This document shows, one piece after another, positions 34,620 to 42,943 of a stretch of DNA of 64,000 nucleotides. A program made the translations under genes and the position numbers. Within the stretch, counting starts at the first letter, position 1; every line of letters starts with the position of its first letter. This DNA is from Nocardiopsis sp. N85. GTDB lineage: Bacteria; Actinomycetota; Actinomycetes; Streptosporangiales; Streptosporangiaceae. A model generated the notes under the pieces. The model made no database searches. It was not told the origin of the DNA and worked only from the letters and a program-made list of their open reading frames with translations. Location of the stretch: NCBI RefSeq assembly GCF_028882275.1, contig NZ_JARBUT010000018.1, forward strand, positions 1 to 64,000. Direction: 5' to 3'.

Positions 34620-36419
34620 TCAGCCGTTGTTCCAGGTGACGCTGGCGGCGGGGCCGATCCGGTTGGACCCCGACTCCCACTGCGCGTTCCCGGAGCCGTC
34701 GACCTTGACGAGCTTCCACTCGGTGTCGGCTCCGATGGTCACCGTGCCGGCCCAGGTGGGGTAGGTGGTGGCGTCGGTGGACAGTTTCACGCCCTGGTGC
34801 GGGTTCCAGGACCCGAGCGCCGGGGTGGAGCCGACCACGTACACCTCCTGTCCCCAGTTCGTGTAGACCACGGCGGAGAGCTCGCCGCCGGGGACGACCG
34901 GGTCGGTGCCGCCGCAGTCGTCCTCGCACTCGCCGTCGACGTGCAGGGCCACGGCGCCGTTCGCGGGCACCTGGACGGTGACCCGACCCCCGGAGACGGT
35001 GGCGGTGCCGCCGCCGGCGGCGTTGTCGTAGGTGCCGTCGGGCAGTGAGGTGTCGGCGGTCAGGCTCCAGGCGCTCCCGGTGGCGTTGAACGCGGCGAAC
35101 CCGCGGGAGCCCCGGTCGAAGGCGAGGCGGCCGTTGCCGTCGGTGGCCCGCTGGGTCAGCCCGGCGTTCCCCGCGGAGGCGCGGAAGGCGGCCATGCCCG
35201 CGACGGTGGGGTGGCGGTGGGAGCAGACCCACTCACCGGTGGAGCAGTCGGTGTCCTCGGTGATCCAGCCCGCCGGGTTGCCCCCGACGGCGCCGATGTT
35301 GGGCGGGCCCTCGGTGACGTTGGTGCCGAAGTCGTAGCCGGCGGTCACCACGGGGGTGCCGTAGGGGTGGGCCAGCATGAACGCGGTCGCCAGGTGGTAG
35401 CGGTCCCCGTCCTTGTAGGTGAGGGTCGGGTGGTAGCGCTGGGTGTCGTGGTTGTCGATGAACACCGTGGCCTGGTCGGAGGTCAGGCCACCGTGGTTCG
35501 GGATCTGGGCGAGCCCGGAGATGTTCCCGTCCTTGAACTTCCCGGCCAGGTCGCGCTGGTAGTCGAAGTTGGTGACCTCGCCGTAGGGGGCGTAGGCGGT
35601 GTAGGGGACGGTGGCGTCGCCGTAGACCTCGTGGAAGACGCGCGGGGTGCCGCCGAAGCCGGGCACCGTGTTCAGGTCTCCGAAGATGTCGGCGATGTGC
35701 GCCTCGGGGACGTGTTTGGCGGCGTCCACCCGGAAGCCGCCGACCCCGAGGTCGACGAGCCCGTTGAGGTAGCGCTTGATCTGGTCACGGACCCGCGGGT
35801 CGGCGGTGTTGAGGTCGGCCAGACCCACCAGCTGGCAGTTCTGGACCTCCTCCTTGTCGTTCCAGTTCGCGATCTCCTCGTAGCAGGGTCCGAAGTCCGC
35901 GTGGGAGTAGCCGGCGGTGCCGTCGCCGAAGAGATCGGGGTGGTCGTACTTGGCCCACGCGGTGCCGGCGCTGCCCACACCGTCGCCGTCACCGGTCATG
36001 TGGTTGACGATGGCGTCGACGTAGATGCGCACGCCGTTGTCGCGGCAGGTCGCGACCATGTCGGCGAACTCCTCGGCGGTGCCGCGCCGGGTGTTGTCGA
36101 GCTTGTAGGAGACCGGCTGGTAGTCCTGCCACCAGGGGTGGTTGCCGCCTTCGGCGAAGGGGATGACGACGTGTTCCTGGGGCGGGGAGACCTGGACCCC
36201 GGAGAAACCGTTGGGGCCGAGGAACTCCTCGCATTCGGTGGCGACGGAGTTCCAGTTCCACTGGAAGAGCTGGACGAGGGTCTCGTCGTTGGGGGTGACC
36301 GGGGCGGCGCCCGCCTCAGCGGGGACGGGCAGGGGTGCCGCGGACGCGGGGAGGGCGGCCAGTGGCAGAAGAAGGAGGGTCGCGGCGGCGGCCGCTCGGA
36401 GGGGGGTGCGTCGGTGCAT
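34620..36419 (-). CDS. Secreted alpha-amylase (GH13) with C-terminal CBM20
   Basis: 599 residues. The signal peptide is about residues 1-27 (cleavage after LPASA). GH13 regions appear in order: DAIVNH, GFRVDAAKH (nucleophile Asp), the general acid Glu in FHEVYGD, and FIDNHD. A linker rich in Gly/Asp/Glu/Cys (CEDDCGG) leads to a starch-binding CBM20 domain with VVYTNWGQEVYVVGSTPALGSW. It hydrolyses alpha-1,4 bonds of starch outside the cell. The ATG at 36419 has AGGAG five bases upstream. Palindromic sites upstream suggest LacI-type control by maltose. Confidence 0.94.
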   Translation of the reverse strand: MHRRTPLRAAAAATLLLLPLAALPASAAPLPVPAEAGAAPVTPNDETLVQLFQWNWNSVATECEEFLGPNGFSGVQVSPPQEHVVIPFAEGGNHPWWQDYQPVSYKLDNTRRGTAEEFADMVATCRDNGVRIYVDAIVNHMTGDGDGVGSAGTAWAKYDHPDLFGDGTAGYSHADFGPCYEEIANWNDKEEVQNCQLVGLADLNTADPRVRDQIKRYLNGLVDLGVGGFRVDAAKHVPEAHIADIFGDLNTVPGFGGTPRVFHEVYGDATVPYTAYAPYGEVTNFDYQRDLAGKFKDGNISGLAQIPNHGGLTSDQATVFIDNHDTQRYHPTLTYKDGDRYHLATAFMLAHPYGTPVVTAGYDFGTNVTEGPPNIGAVGGNPAGWITEDTDCSTGEWVCSHRHPTVAGMAAFRASAGNAGLTQRATDGNGRLAFDRGSRGFAAFNATGSAWSLTADTSLPDGTYDNAAGGGTATVSGGRVTVQVPANGAVALHVDGECEDDCGGTDPVVPGGELSAVVYTNWGQEVYVVGSTPALGSWNPHQGVKLSTDATTYPTWAGTVTIGADTEWKLVKVDGSGNAQWESGSNRIGPAASVTWNNG

Positions 36420-36457
36420 CGGCGCTCCTGGTTCACTTGTGCGGAGGTCGCGCATGC

Positions 36458-36476
36458 TCTTGCGATAAACGCAAGA
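36458..36476 (-). promoter_or_regulatory. LacI-type operator of the amylase gene
   Basis: Perfect palindrome TCTTGCG-ATAAA-CGCAAGA about 40 nt upstream of the start codon, with a further TTTTGCG half-site immediately beyond. Confidence 0.65.
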
Positions 36477-36785
36477 TTTTGCGTGATGCCGAGCACATTA
36501 CCGACCCGTGTCGGCTTTGTGAATACACCTGAACCCGCGCGTAAAAAAGGGACTCGGTCCCCGGGCCGGCGAGGAACGGTGCCGATTCCAGCGCGTGACG
36601 GCCCGTCACCGGGGTGGATCGCGCAAGAAGTTGCGTCACCCGGCAAAGCGAAAGGCCGGCGGGGCGCGGATCACGGGTTCCGCACCACCACCGGCCTCGA
36701 AGGGGACGTCGCCCCTCGGTTCTCGGGTGTTCCTGTGAACCTCCGCTGCGCTTCGGTTCGTGCGAGGGCGCCCGAAGGACGGGAC
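36477..36785 (-). other. Amylase promoter region with a second operator-like dyad
   Basis: No gene seen. A second dyad CGCAA-GAAG-TTGCG lies at 36622-36635 on the far side of the presumed promoter. Together with 36458-36476 it could permit repressor looping. AT-rich patches near 36480-36530 are the likely promoter. Confidence 0.45.
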
Positions 36786-37127
36786 CTAGCCCCAGAAGAC
36801 GGCGACACCGATGTTGACGATGGCGAGCACGCCGGCGATGATCGCCAGGTTCTTGGCGGGCCTGCGCAGGTTGAGCACACCCAGGACCACGATGGCCAGC
36901 GCGATCACGAGCTTGACCGCGACCTTGATGTGGTCCGGGTCGTAGAGGTCGGCCATCTCGGCCACGCCCACCAGGGCCAGGCCGGTGACGAACTGGAGGA
37001 GGGAGCTGTGCAGCAGGACCTTGGGGGATTTGGGATGGTCGGTCATCAGCTGCATGAGGAAGCCCGCGATGATGCCGGCGAGCCCGAGCATGTGCAGGAA
37101 GACGAGCGCGGAGTAGAAGATGTCCAT
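36786..37127 (-). CDS. Small integral membrane protein
   Basis: 113 residues with four predicted helices and almost no loops: about residues 5-27, 40-58, 68-85 and 92-110. No charged catalytic motif. Similar short membrane proteins exist in actinomycetes; function unknown. The ATG at 37127 has a TACTCT -10 hexamer six bases upstream, so it is probably leaderless. A palindrome overlaps that hexamer, implying repressor control. Confidence 0.78.
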   Translation of the reverse strand: MDIFYSALVFLHMLGLAGIIAGFLMQLMTDHPKSPKVLLHSSLLQFVTGLALVGVAEMADLYDPDHIKVAVKLVIALAIVVLGVLNLRRPAKNLAIIAGVLAIVNIGVAVFWG

Positions 37128-37134
37128 GCGACTA

Positions 37135-37157
37135 GAGTACTACCGCGCGTAGTACTC
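37135..37157 (-). promoter_or_regulatory. Palindrome over the membrane-protein promoter
   Basis: Perfect 9-bp arms GAGTACTAC / GTAGTACTC around CGCGC. The minus-strand -10 hexamer TACTCT (37134-37139) lies inside it. A bound repressor would block RNA polymerase; the regulator is not encoded next to it. Confidence 0.7.
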
Positions 37158-37200
37158 GAATGCTTTTTACTGACACCCTGACGTAACGATCGGGTGGACT

Positions 37201-37848
37201 TCACCGCGTCCCGACACGACGCCGCCACACCGTCCATCCCAGCCCCACCAACAGCACCGCCCCCGCCATCCGGGCCAGGGCCCCGCCGTTCATCGCCTCC
37301 GACATCCGCGACATCACCGTCGGGGAGGCCACCACCACCGTGTCGCTGGCGCACGCCGTCGGGTCGGCGTCCCGCTCCAGCAACAGGCAGGCGGTGCTCA
37401 TCAACCGCTCCGTCCCCTCGGTGTCCTCGCCCACCCGCACCCGCACGGTGTAGACCTGCTCCCCGCCCGCCGGCACGTCGACCCGCCAGTTGACGATGCC
37501 GCCCGCCAGGACGCCCTCGCCGTCCACCTCGACCACCTCCAAGTCGTCGGGCACGTGCTGGGCCAGGTGGGCGCCGCGCACCTCCCCCTCCGGGTCGCCG
37601 TTGGCCACCGTCGTCCGCAGCACCACCTCGTGTCCGGGCAGCGGCGTCCCCCCGCCCTCCGCCACCAGGGAGAGGCCGACGAAGGCCTCCTGCCCCGGCG
37701 CCGCCGCGGACGGGTCCGCCTCCGCTCCCTCCCGGACGGGGTCCGCGAGCGCCGCCGGGGCGACGGCCAGGAGGCCCGCCCCCACCAACGCGGCCACCCC
37801 GGTGGCCCGCCACCGACCGCGTCGATCGTCCTCGATGTTCACCATCAT
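37201..37848 (-). CDS. Cell-surface protein with Ig-like domain and C-terminal membrane anchor
   Basis: 215 residues. Signal peptide about residues 1-35 (ends APAALA). A DUF11/Ig-like beta domain follows (LRTTVANGDPEGEVRGAHLA...DDLEVVEVDGEGVLAG), then a C-terminal helix and RRRVGTR. No LPxTG sorting motif is present, so anchoring is by the helix. Function unknown; such proteins often decorate the envelope or act as adhesins. The first of two adjacent ATGs, at 37848, has GGAGG six bases upstream. Confidence 0.78.
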   Translation of the reverse strand: MMVNIEDDRRGRWRATGVAALVGAGLLAVAPAALADPVREGAEADPSAAAPGQEAFVGLSLVAEGGGTPLPGHEVVLRTTVANGDPEGEVRGAHLAQHVPDDLEVVEVDGEGVLAGGIVNWRVDVPAGGEQVYTVRVRVGEDTEGTERLMSTACLLLERDADPTACASDTVVVASPTVMSRMSEAMNGGALARMAGAVLLVGLGWTVWRRRVGTR

Positions 37849-38007
37849 CCGAGTCCTCCGTCCGTACGGATCCGACACGGATCAAGCCAACTATGAGTAA
37901 GTGTCCGATCGCCTTGAGTGACACGCCCGAAGTGCCCCTCCATCCGCTCGACGAGCCCCCCGAACCCGACTAAGGCGCCCGTGCCCGCCTAAGACCACGA
38001 GAACACC

Positions 38008-38033
38008 CGGAAGCGGGGATTTCTCCCGATGCG
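38008..38033 (+). promoter_or_regulatory. Promoter-like element, copy 1, upstream of the 62-residue protein gene
   Basis: 26-nt element with CGGAA at its start and TTTCTCCCGATGCG at its end. It matches 23 of 26 positions with 38601-38626. Spacing between GGAA and CGATG resembles an ECF sigma promoter. It ends about 78 nt before the GTG at 38112. Confidence 0.6.
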
Positions 38034-38111
38034 CCCTCCCTCGCCTCAGACCGATCGTGGAGGTGAAGGCGGCGGGCGTACCCCGTCGCCGCCCCTCAGA
38101 AGGAGGAGACC

Positions 38112-38300
38112 GTGTACCACGAGGCCCTGTTCCCGACCCACGCCCGATCCCTGACCGAGGAGGACGTCCGCCGCATCGCGCACCGCGCCGCCGCCCGTGC
38201 GGCGCGGGCCAGGGCACGCGCCGAACGCCGCACCGCGCGTCGTGCCGAACGCCGGAGGCGCCGCGAGCGGGATCCGCGCTCCTCCGACCGCGCCGCTTGA
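38112..38300 (+). CDS. Small Arg-rich protein (62 residues)
   Basis: 62 residues, starting YHEALFPTHARSLTEEDVRR and then almost entirely Ala/Arg/Glu (AARAARARARAERRTARRAE). A strong AAGGAGGAG lies just before the GTG at 38112. No known domain. It resembles the 53-residue product at 38707 in length, pattern and an initial short hydrophobic-acidic segment followed by a long basic helix. A nucleic-acid- or membrane-binding role is possible but not shown. Probably expressed as its own unit. Confidence 0.7.
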   Translation: MYHEALFPTHARSLTEEDVRRIAHRAAARAARARARAERRTARRAERRRRRERDPRSSDRAA

Positions 38301-38600
38301 ACCGATGGGGACGAGGGTGCCCACGGCCCTTCTCCCGGCGGCGTTGCGCACACCCACCGCCGCCGCACCGACGGCGTCCCCCGCGCCGGCCGCCGCCGAC
38401 CCGCCGGTCCGGCGAGGTCCCGACCGGTTCCGCGACCCGCCCCGGACCATGGTCGCCCGGATCGCCGCCGAGCGTTCCGGGGGGTCCGGAACCGGCCCGC
38501 GCTCAGGGCGGACCCGTGATGTCTCAGACGCGACCCCGATCCGCCGGGGTCGGGCCCCCGATGTCTTAGACACGGTCCGCGGCGTGCCGGACGCCCCCTG
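38301..38600. other. 300-bp gap between the two small Arg-rich genes, with paired GTCTnAGAC sites
   Basis: No gene. GTCTCAGAC (38521-38529) and GTCTTAGAC (38563-38571) are near-palindromes whose starts are 42 bp apart, four helical turns, in front of the second promoter-like element. Similar GCCTAAGAC is seen at 37987-37995 before copy 1. Confidence 0.5.
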
Positions 38601-38626
38601 CGGAAACAGGGTTTTCTCCCGATGCG
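38601..38626 (+). promoter_or_regulatory. Promoter-like element, copy 2, upstream of the 53-residue protein gene
   Basis: Same 26-nt pattern as 38008-38033, CGGAAAC at the start and TTTTCTCCCGATGCG at the end. It ends about 80 nt before the small protein start, the same distance as in copy 1. Confidence 0.6.
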
Positions 38627-38706
38627 GAGGTGGGGTTCTCAGCGGGATCGTGGAGTCGTCGGTGAGGGACACCGACGGACACCACCGCTTCGAGGAGCAC
38701 CCCGTG

Positions 38707-38868
38707 ATGAACACCGAACTACTCGGTCGGACCGCCCGCGCCATGCACGAGGAGCGTCTGCGCGACGCCGGGATCCGACGTGAGGCCGCGCGTCGCCGCG
38801 ACGAGGCCCGCGACCGGGCCAAGGTCGAGAACACCGGTGGGAAGGGGCGTTTCGGCCGGGCCGCCTAA
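38707..38868 (+). CDS. Small Arg-rich protein (53 residues)
   Basis: 53 residues, NTELLGRTARAMHEERLRDA then RREAARRRDEARDRA. Likely paralogue of the 38112 product. The ATG at 38707 has GAGGAG upstream; GTG at 38704 is an alternative. Ends in a Gly/Lys tail. Followed after 58 nt by the large LuxR-type regulator, with the TAA stop inside a GCCTAAGGC dyad. Function unknown. Confidence 0.68.
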   Translation: MNTELLGRTARAMHEERLRDAGIRREAARRRDEARDRAKVENTGGKGRFGRAA

Positions 38869-38926
38869 GGCGTGTTCCGGCCCGCCCCCGCGTAATTTCC
38901 CGACAAAGTCATACGAGGTTGGCATA

Positions 38927-41926
38927 ATGAGCGATATGCCCCTTCTTGTCGACAACGGGTCGGTGTTCATCGGCCGTGAGGCCGAGCTTCGCGCCTTGAG
39001 CGACCACGCCCACCGCACCCGCACCTCCACCCCCGGCATGGTCCTCGTCGGCGGTGACGCGGGCGTCGGCAAGAGTCGGCTCATCAGCGAGTTCGCCGCC
39101 ACCCTCCCGCAGGGCGCGGTGTACGTCGGCGCCTGTCTCCAACTCGGCGGCGACGGCCTGGCCTACGCACCCTTCACCGCGATACTGCGCCAGCTCCTGC
39201 GCGCACACGGGCCCGAGATCTTCACGGCGGCCGCCCCCGGCGGTACCGGCGAACTCGCCCGTCTCCTTCCCGAACTGGGCGAACTCTCCATCGGCCGGCC
39301 CGAGAACCGGGGCATCCTCTTCGAACAGGTCCTGCGCCTGCTGCACCACAGCGCCGGCGACACCGGCGTCACCTTCGTCCTCGAAGACCTGCACTGGTCC
39401 GACAGCGCCACCCGCGACCTGCTCGTCTTCCTCATCCGCAACCTCGAACTCCCCGGTGTGCAGATCGTCGCCACCTACCGCAGCGACGACCTGCACCGGT
39501 CCCACCCGCTGCGCCGGCTGCTCCCCGAACTCGAACGCGTCCCCGGCGTCACGTCACTGCGTCTGGCCCCGCTCACCCTCACCGAGACCGGCGACCACGC
39601 CACCGCCCTGCGCGGCGGCCGCCCCCTCTCGCCGCACGACCTCGAAGAGCTCTACCGGCGCACCGAGGGCGTCCCCCTGTTCGTGGAGTCCCTGGCCACC
39701 GCTCCCGCCACCGAGGACGACGTGTCCGACCGGTTCCGCGACCTGCTCCTGGAACCCCTCCACCGGTTCGACGACACCGCCCGGGCCGTCCTGCGCACGG
39801 CGTCGGTGGGAGCCGTCTCCGGCGGCATCGACCACGAAGTGCTGCGCCACGCCGCCGACCTGCCCGACCGCGACCTCGAAACCGCCCTGCACACCCTGGT
39901 CGACGCCAACGTCCTCAAGGTCCACGGCGACGGCTACCGGTTCCGGCACGCCCTGCTGCGCGACGCCGTCCACGGTGAACTCCTCCCCGGCCCGCACACC
40001 CGCCTGCACCTGCGCTTCGCCCTGCTCATCGACGAACGGCCCGACCTGTTCCCCTTCGACCGGCGCGCCGCCGAGGAGGCCCACCACTACATGGCCGCCC
40101 GGGAACTGCCCCAGGCGCTGGAGTCGGCCTGGTGGGCCGCCGTCCGCGCCGGCGACATCCTCGCCTACAGCGAGGAACTCGACATGCTGGAACGGGTCCT
40201 GTCCCTGTGGGACAAGGTGCCCGACGCCCACGAACGCGTCCAGGGGCAGACCTGGGCCGAGGTCGTCTCCCGGGCCGCCGGGGCCGCCGTGGAGGCCGGG
40301 CGCGACCGCCGCGCCCTCGAACTCGCCGACGAGGCCCTGGCCACCCTCCCCGAGACGCCCTCCGACGAGCACACCCGCGCCGTCAAGGCCACCCTGCTGC
40401 GCCGCCGCGGCCTGGCCCGCGCCCTGAGCACCTGCGGCGGAGGCATCACCGACCTCGTCAAGGCCCTGGAACTGCACCCGCCCCACATGCCGGGCTACGC
40501 CCCGCTGCTGTCCACCCTGGCCCGCGAGAGCCTGCGCCACCGCGCCGACCGCGTCGTCCCACCCGACCAGGAGCAACTGCGGGACCTGCGCGAGGCGGGC
40601 TACTCGGCCCGCGAACTCGCCGAGAAGGCCATCGCCCTGGCCGAGACCGCCGAGCCCGCGGACCGGTGCGCGGCCGCCGACGCCCGCATCACCCTGGGCA
40701 GCCTCCACATCGGCGACGGCGACATGGACCGGGGGCGCCCGCTCATCGAGGAGGGCATGGAGATCGCCGCGAAGCTCTCCCAACCCTCCCTCCAGGCCCG
40801 CGGCGCCGGCAACCTCGGACACTTCCTCCGCGAACTGGGCCGCCACGAGGAGGGGCTGCGGGTCCTGGAGGAGTCCCTGGCCCGCCACGAGGAGATGGGC
40901 TGGGCCTCGGTCCACAAGACGTTCAACCACCAGAACCGCGCCGAGATCCACTTCGAGCTCGGCGACCTGCGCCAGGCCCGCGAGATCTGCGAGATGATCC
41001 TGCGCACCCGCGCCACCGTCAAGGACCGCTCCTACGTGGACGCGGTACTGGCCCGCAGCGCCGCCGCCACGGGGGACCTGGAGACCGCGCGCAGGGTCTC
41101 CGGCTGGGCGCGCGAGGACCGAGTCCTGGACGCCCAGCGCATGAACGTCGTCCAACTGGACCTGCTGGCCAAACTGGAGACCGGTCTGGCCGAAGGTTCG
41201 GTGGACGCCGTGCTCGTCCTGTCCGAACGGGCCTTGGAACAGCTGGAGCTGGAGGCCTCGCGCGGCTACACCTGGCCCCTCGTCGACGTGATGGTCGAGG
41301 CCGCCCTCCGGGGGATCGAGCCCGGCCGCCCCGAGGAGACGGCGGCCCGCGCCCGCCGTGTCCTGATCCTGGCGGTGAAGGTCGTCGAGGCCATGAAGAT
41401 CACCGGCACCCCCCAGCGCGCCCACCGGGCCCGCGTCCTGGCCGGGGCCGCCGAGATCGACGACACCGGAGCCGCCGAGCGGCTGGAGCTGTGGACCGAG
41501 GCGGTCACCGCGTGGGAGGCCACCCCCATGCCCCTGCACCTGGCCTCCGCTCGGCTGCGGGCCTCCGTCGCCGCGATGAACGCGGGCCACCGCGACCGGG
41601 CCCGCGACTGGGTGCGCGCCGCCCACGCGACCGCCGCCGACCTGGGCGCGGTCCCCCTGGCGGCGTCCGCCGCCGACCTGGCGCGCCGTATCGGCGTCGG
41701 CCCCACCGGCGATACGTCCGCCCCCGCGGCCCCGGCCGGACTGACCGCCCGCGAAGTGGAGGTCGCCCGGCTGCTCGCCGCCGGCGGCACCAACGCGCGC
41801 ATCGCCGAGGAACTGTTCATCTCCACCAAGACCGCGAGCGTGCACGTGTCCAACATCCTGGCCAAGCTGGGCGTACCCAACCGCGCCACCGCCGGTGCCC
41901 GGCTGAGGGAGCTCGGTCTGGGCTGA
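38927..41926 (+). CDS. LuxR-family (LAL-type) ATP-binding transcriptional regulator
   Basis: 999 residues. N-terminal AAA/STAND ATPase with Walker A GGDAGVGKSR (about residues 42-51) and Walker B FVLEDLHWSD. A long TPR-like helical middle spans about 350-900 (for example AEEAHHYMAARELPQALESA). The C-terminal LuxR helix-turn-helix is LTAREVEVARLLAAGGTNARIAEELFIS. LAL regulators bind inducers through the helical middle. The start at 38927 (MSDMPLLVDNG) is chosen on family-like spacing to the P-loop; the second ATG at 38936 is possible. Unlike most neighbours it has few obvious targets nearby other than the small Arg-rich genes. Confidence 0.93.
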   Translation: MSDMPLLVDNGSVFIGREAELRALSDHAHRTRTSTPGMVLVGGDAGVGKSRLISEFAATLPQGAVYVGACLQLGGDGLAYAPFTAILRQLLRAHGPEIFTAAAPGGTGELARLLPELGELSIGRPENRGILFEQVLRLLHHSAGDTGVTFVLEDLHWSDSATRDLLVFLIRNLELPGVQIVATYRSDDLHRSHPLRRLLPELERVPGVTSLRLAPLTLTETGDHATALRGGRPLSPHDLEELYRRTEGVPLFVESLATAPATEDDVSDRFRDLLLEPLHRFDDTARAVLRTASVGAVSGGIDHEVLRHAADLPDRDLETALHTLVDANVLKVHGDGYRFRHALLRDAVHGELLPGPHTRLHLRFALLIDERPDLFPFDRRAAEEAHHYMAARELPQALESAWWAAVRAGDILAYSEELDMLERVLSLWDKVPDAHERVQGQTWAEVVSRAAGAAVEAGRDRRALELADEALATLPETPSDEHTRAVKATLLRRRGLARALSTCGGGITDLVKALELHPPHMPGYAPLLSTLARESLRHRADRVVPPDQEQLRDLREAGYSARELAEKAIALAETAEPADRCAAADARITLGSLHIGDGDMDRGRPLIEEGMEIAAKLSQPSLQARGAGNLGHFLRELGRHEEGLRVLEESLARHEEMGWASVHKTFNHQNRAEIHFELGDLRQAREICEMILRTRATVKDRSYVDAVLARSAAATGDLETARRVSGWAREDRVLDAQRMNVVQLDLLAKLETGLAEGSVDAVLVLSERALEQLELEASRGYTWPLVDVMVEAALRGIEPGRPEETAARARRVLILAVKVVEAMKITGTPQRAHRARVLAGAAEIDDTGAAERLELWTEAVTAWEATPMPLHLASARLRASVAAMNAGHRDRARDWVRAAHATAADLGAVPLAASAADLARRIGVGPTGDTSAPAAPAGLTAREVEVARLLAAGGTNARIAEELFISTKTASVHVSNILAKLGVPNRATAGARLRELGLG

Positions 41927-41970
41927 GGTCCCGCTCCCCGCGGGGCCCCGTCCCCTCATCGCCCGTGTGC

Positions 41971-41999
41971 GCCCCGGCCCGCCGTCCTCGGGCCGGGGC
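41971..41999 (+). terminator. Terminator between the LAL regulator and the membrane partner gene
   Basis: 11-bp GC stem GCCCCGGCCCG / CGGGCCGGGGC, 7-nt loop. Confidence 0.7.
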
Positions 42000-42034
42000 G
42001 GAGAGACGGCCCTCGTTCGAAGGCCCCCTCGCGG

Positions 42035-42943
42035 TCAGGACTCCAGTTCGATGTACACGCCGCCCGGGGACTCCAGGATCACGTCCACCACGATGCGGTC
42101 GTCGCCGACCTCCCCCTCGGAGAGCACCGCCATCTCATTCTCCCCGTACCCCTCGGCGCCCTCCGGCGGGGGCGCGATGTAGAAGCCCACATCGAGACCC
42201 CGTTCGCCCAGTACCGTGCGGATCTCTCCCACGGTGACCCCCTCCAGTTCCACGCCCTCCAAGGGCTCGCCGGGGGCGTTCGCCGCCTGCGACATGGAGT
42301 AGGGCTCGTCCGGACGGGCCTCACGGCCGAAACCGATCACCACCGGCGTCGGGTGCCCCACCGGGATCCGGACGACCGCCGGGCACCCGTCCTCGATCGA
42401 GCACTCCCCCAGGGGTTCCTCGACCTCGATACCGCCGCCCTCCTCCAGGCTCTCGGTCCCGGCGTCGGTGTCCAGGTGCACCAGCTCGCCCACCATGCCC
42501 GGGGACACCGGTTCGAACACGATCCGCGCGTCCACCCCGTACTCGGCGAACTCGGCCCGATAGTCCGCGGGCTCGGCGTCGGCGCGCAGCAGCCTCGCGG
42601 TGACGAACCCGTCCTCGACGACGATGTCCGCCACCGGAGGCCCGGCCGGGGTCAGAGTGCGGATCAGCTCCTGACGCTCATCGGGGGCCAGGACCAGGAA
42701 CGTACCGGCGACCACGGACGCGGCCACCCCCAGGGCGACCGGCATCGCCCACAGCGCCCGACCCCGCCGGGGGCGCCGTGCGAGATCCGGATCCCTCGGA
42801 TCCGCCATGATCAGGGTCGCCAGTTCCCGGGCGCCCGGGGAGCGGGCGGGATCGATCCCGTCCACGCCGCGGACGGTGGGCCGCAGGGCCTCGACCGCAC
42901 GATCGATCGGATGGCCGGGCCGGTGGGACGGAACGGTGTTCAT
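42035..42943 (-). CDS. Membrane-anchored partner of the ECF sigma factor
   Basis: 302 residues. The N-terminal 65 residues are cytoplasmic, one membrane helix sits at about 67-90 (ALWAMPVALGVAASVVAGTF), and the rest is an acidic, Val/Glu/Gly-rich extracytoplasmic domain. Topology fits an anti-sigma or sigma-linked membrane protein. The start ATG overlaps the sigma gene stop (ATGA), the typical arrangement of ECF operons. No zinc-binding HxxxCxxC motif is seen, so it is not a ZAS anti-sigma. Confidence 0.75.
   Translation of the reverse strand: MNTVPSHRPGHPIDRAVEALRPTVRGVDGIDPARSPGARELATLIMADPRDPDLARRPRRGRALWAMPVALGVAASVVAGTFLVLAPDERQELIRTLTPAGPPVADIVVEDGFVTARLLRADAEPADYRAEFAEYGVDARIVFEPVSPGMVGELVHLDTDAGTESLEEGGGIEVEEPLGECSIEDGCPAVVRIPVGHPTPVVIGFGREARPDEPYSMSQAANAPGEPLEGVELEGVTVGEIRTVLGERGLDVGFYIAPPPEGAEGYGENEMAVLSEGEVGDDRIVVDVILESPGGVYIELES

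Noticed and set aside
38301-38600. In-frame upstream extension of the 53-residue Arg-rich protein
   Set aside because: The extension is Pro/Arg/Thr-rich, lacks a ribosome-binding site, and would span the repeated promoter-like element.
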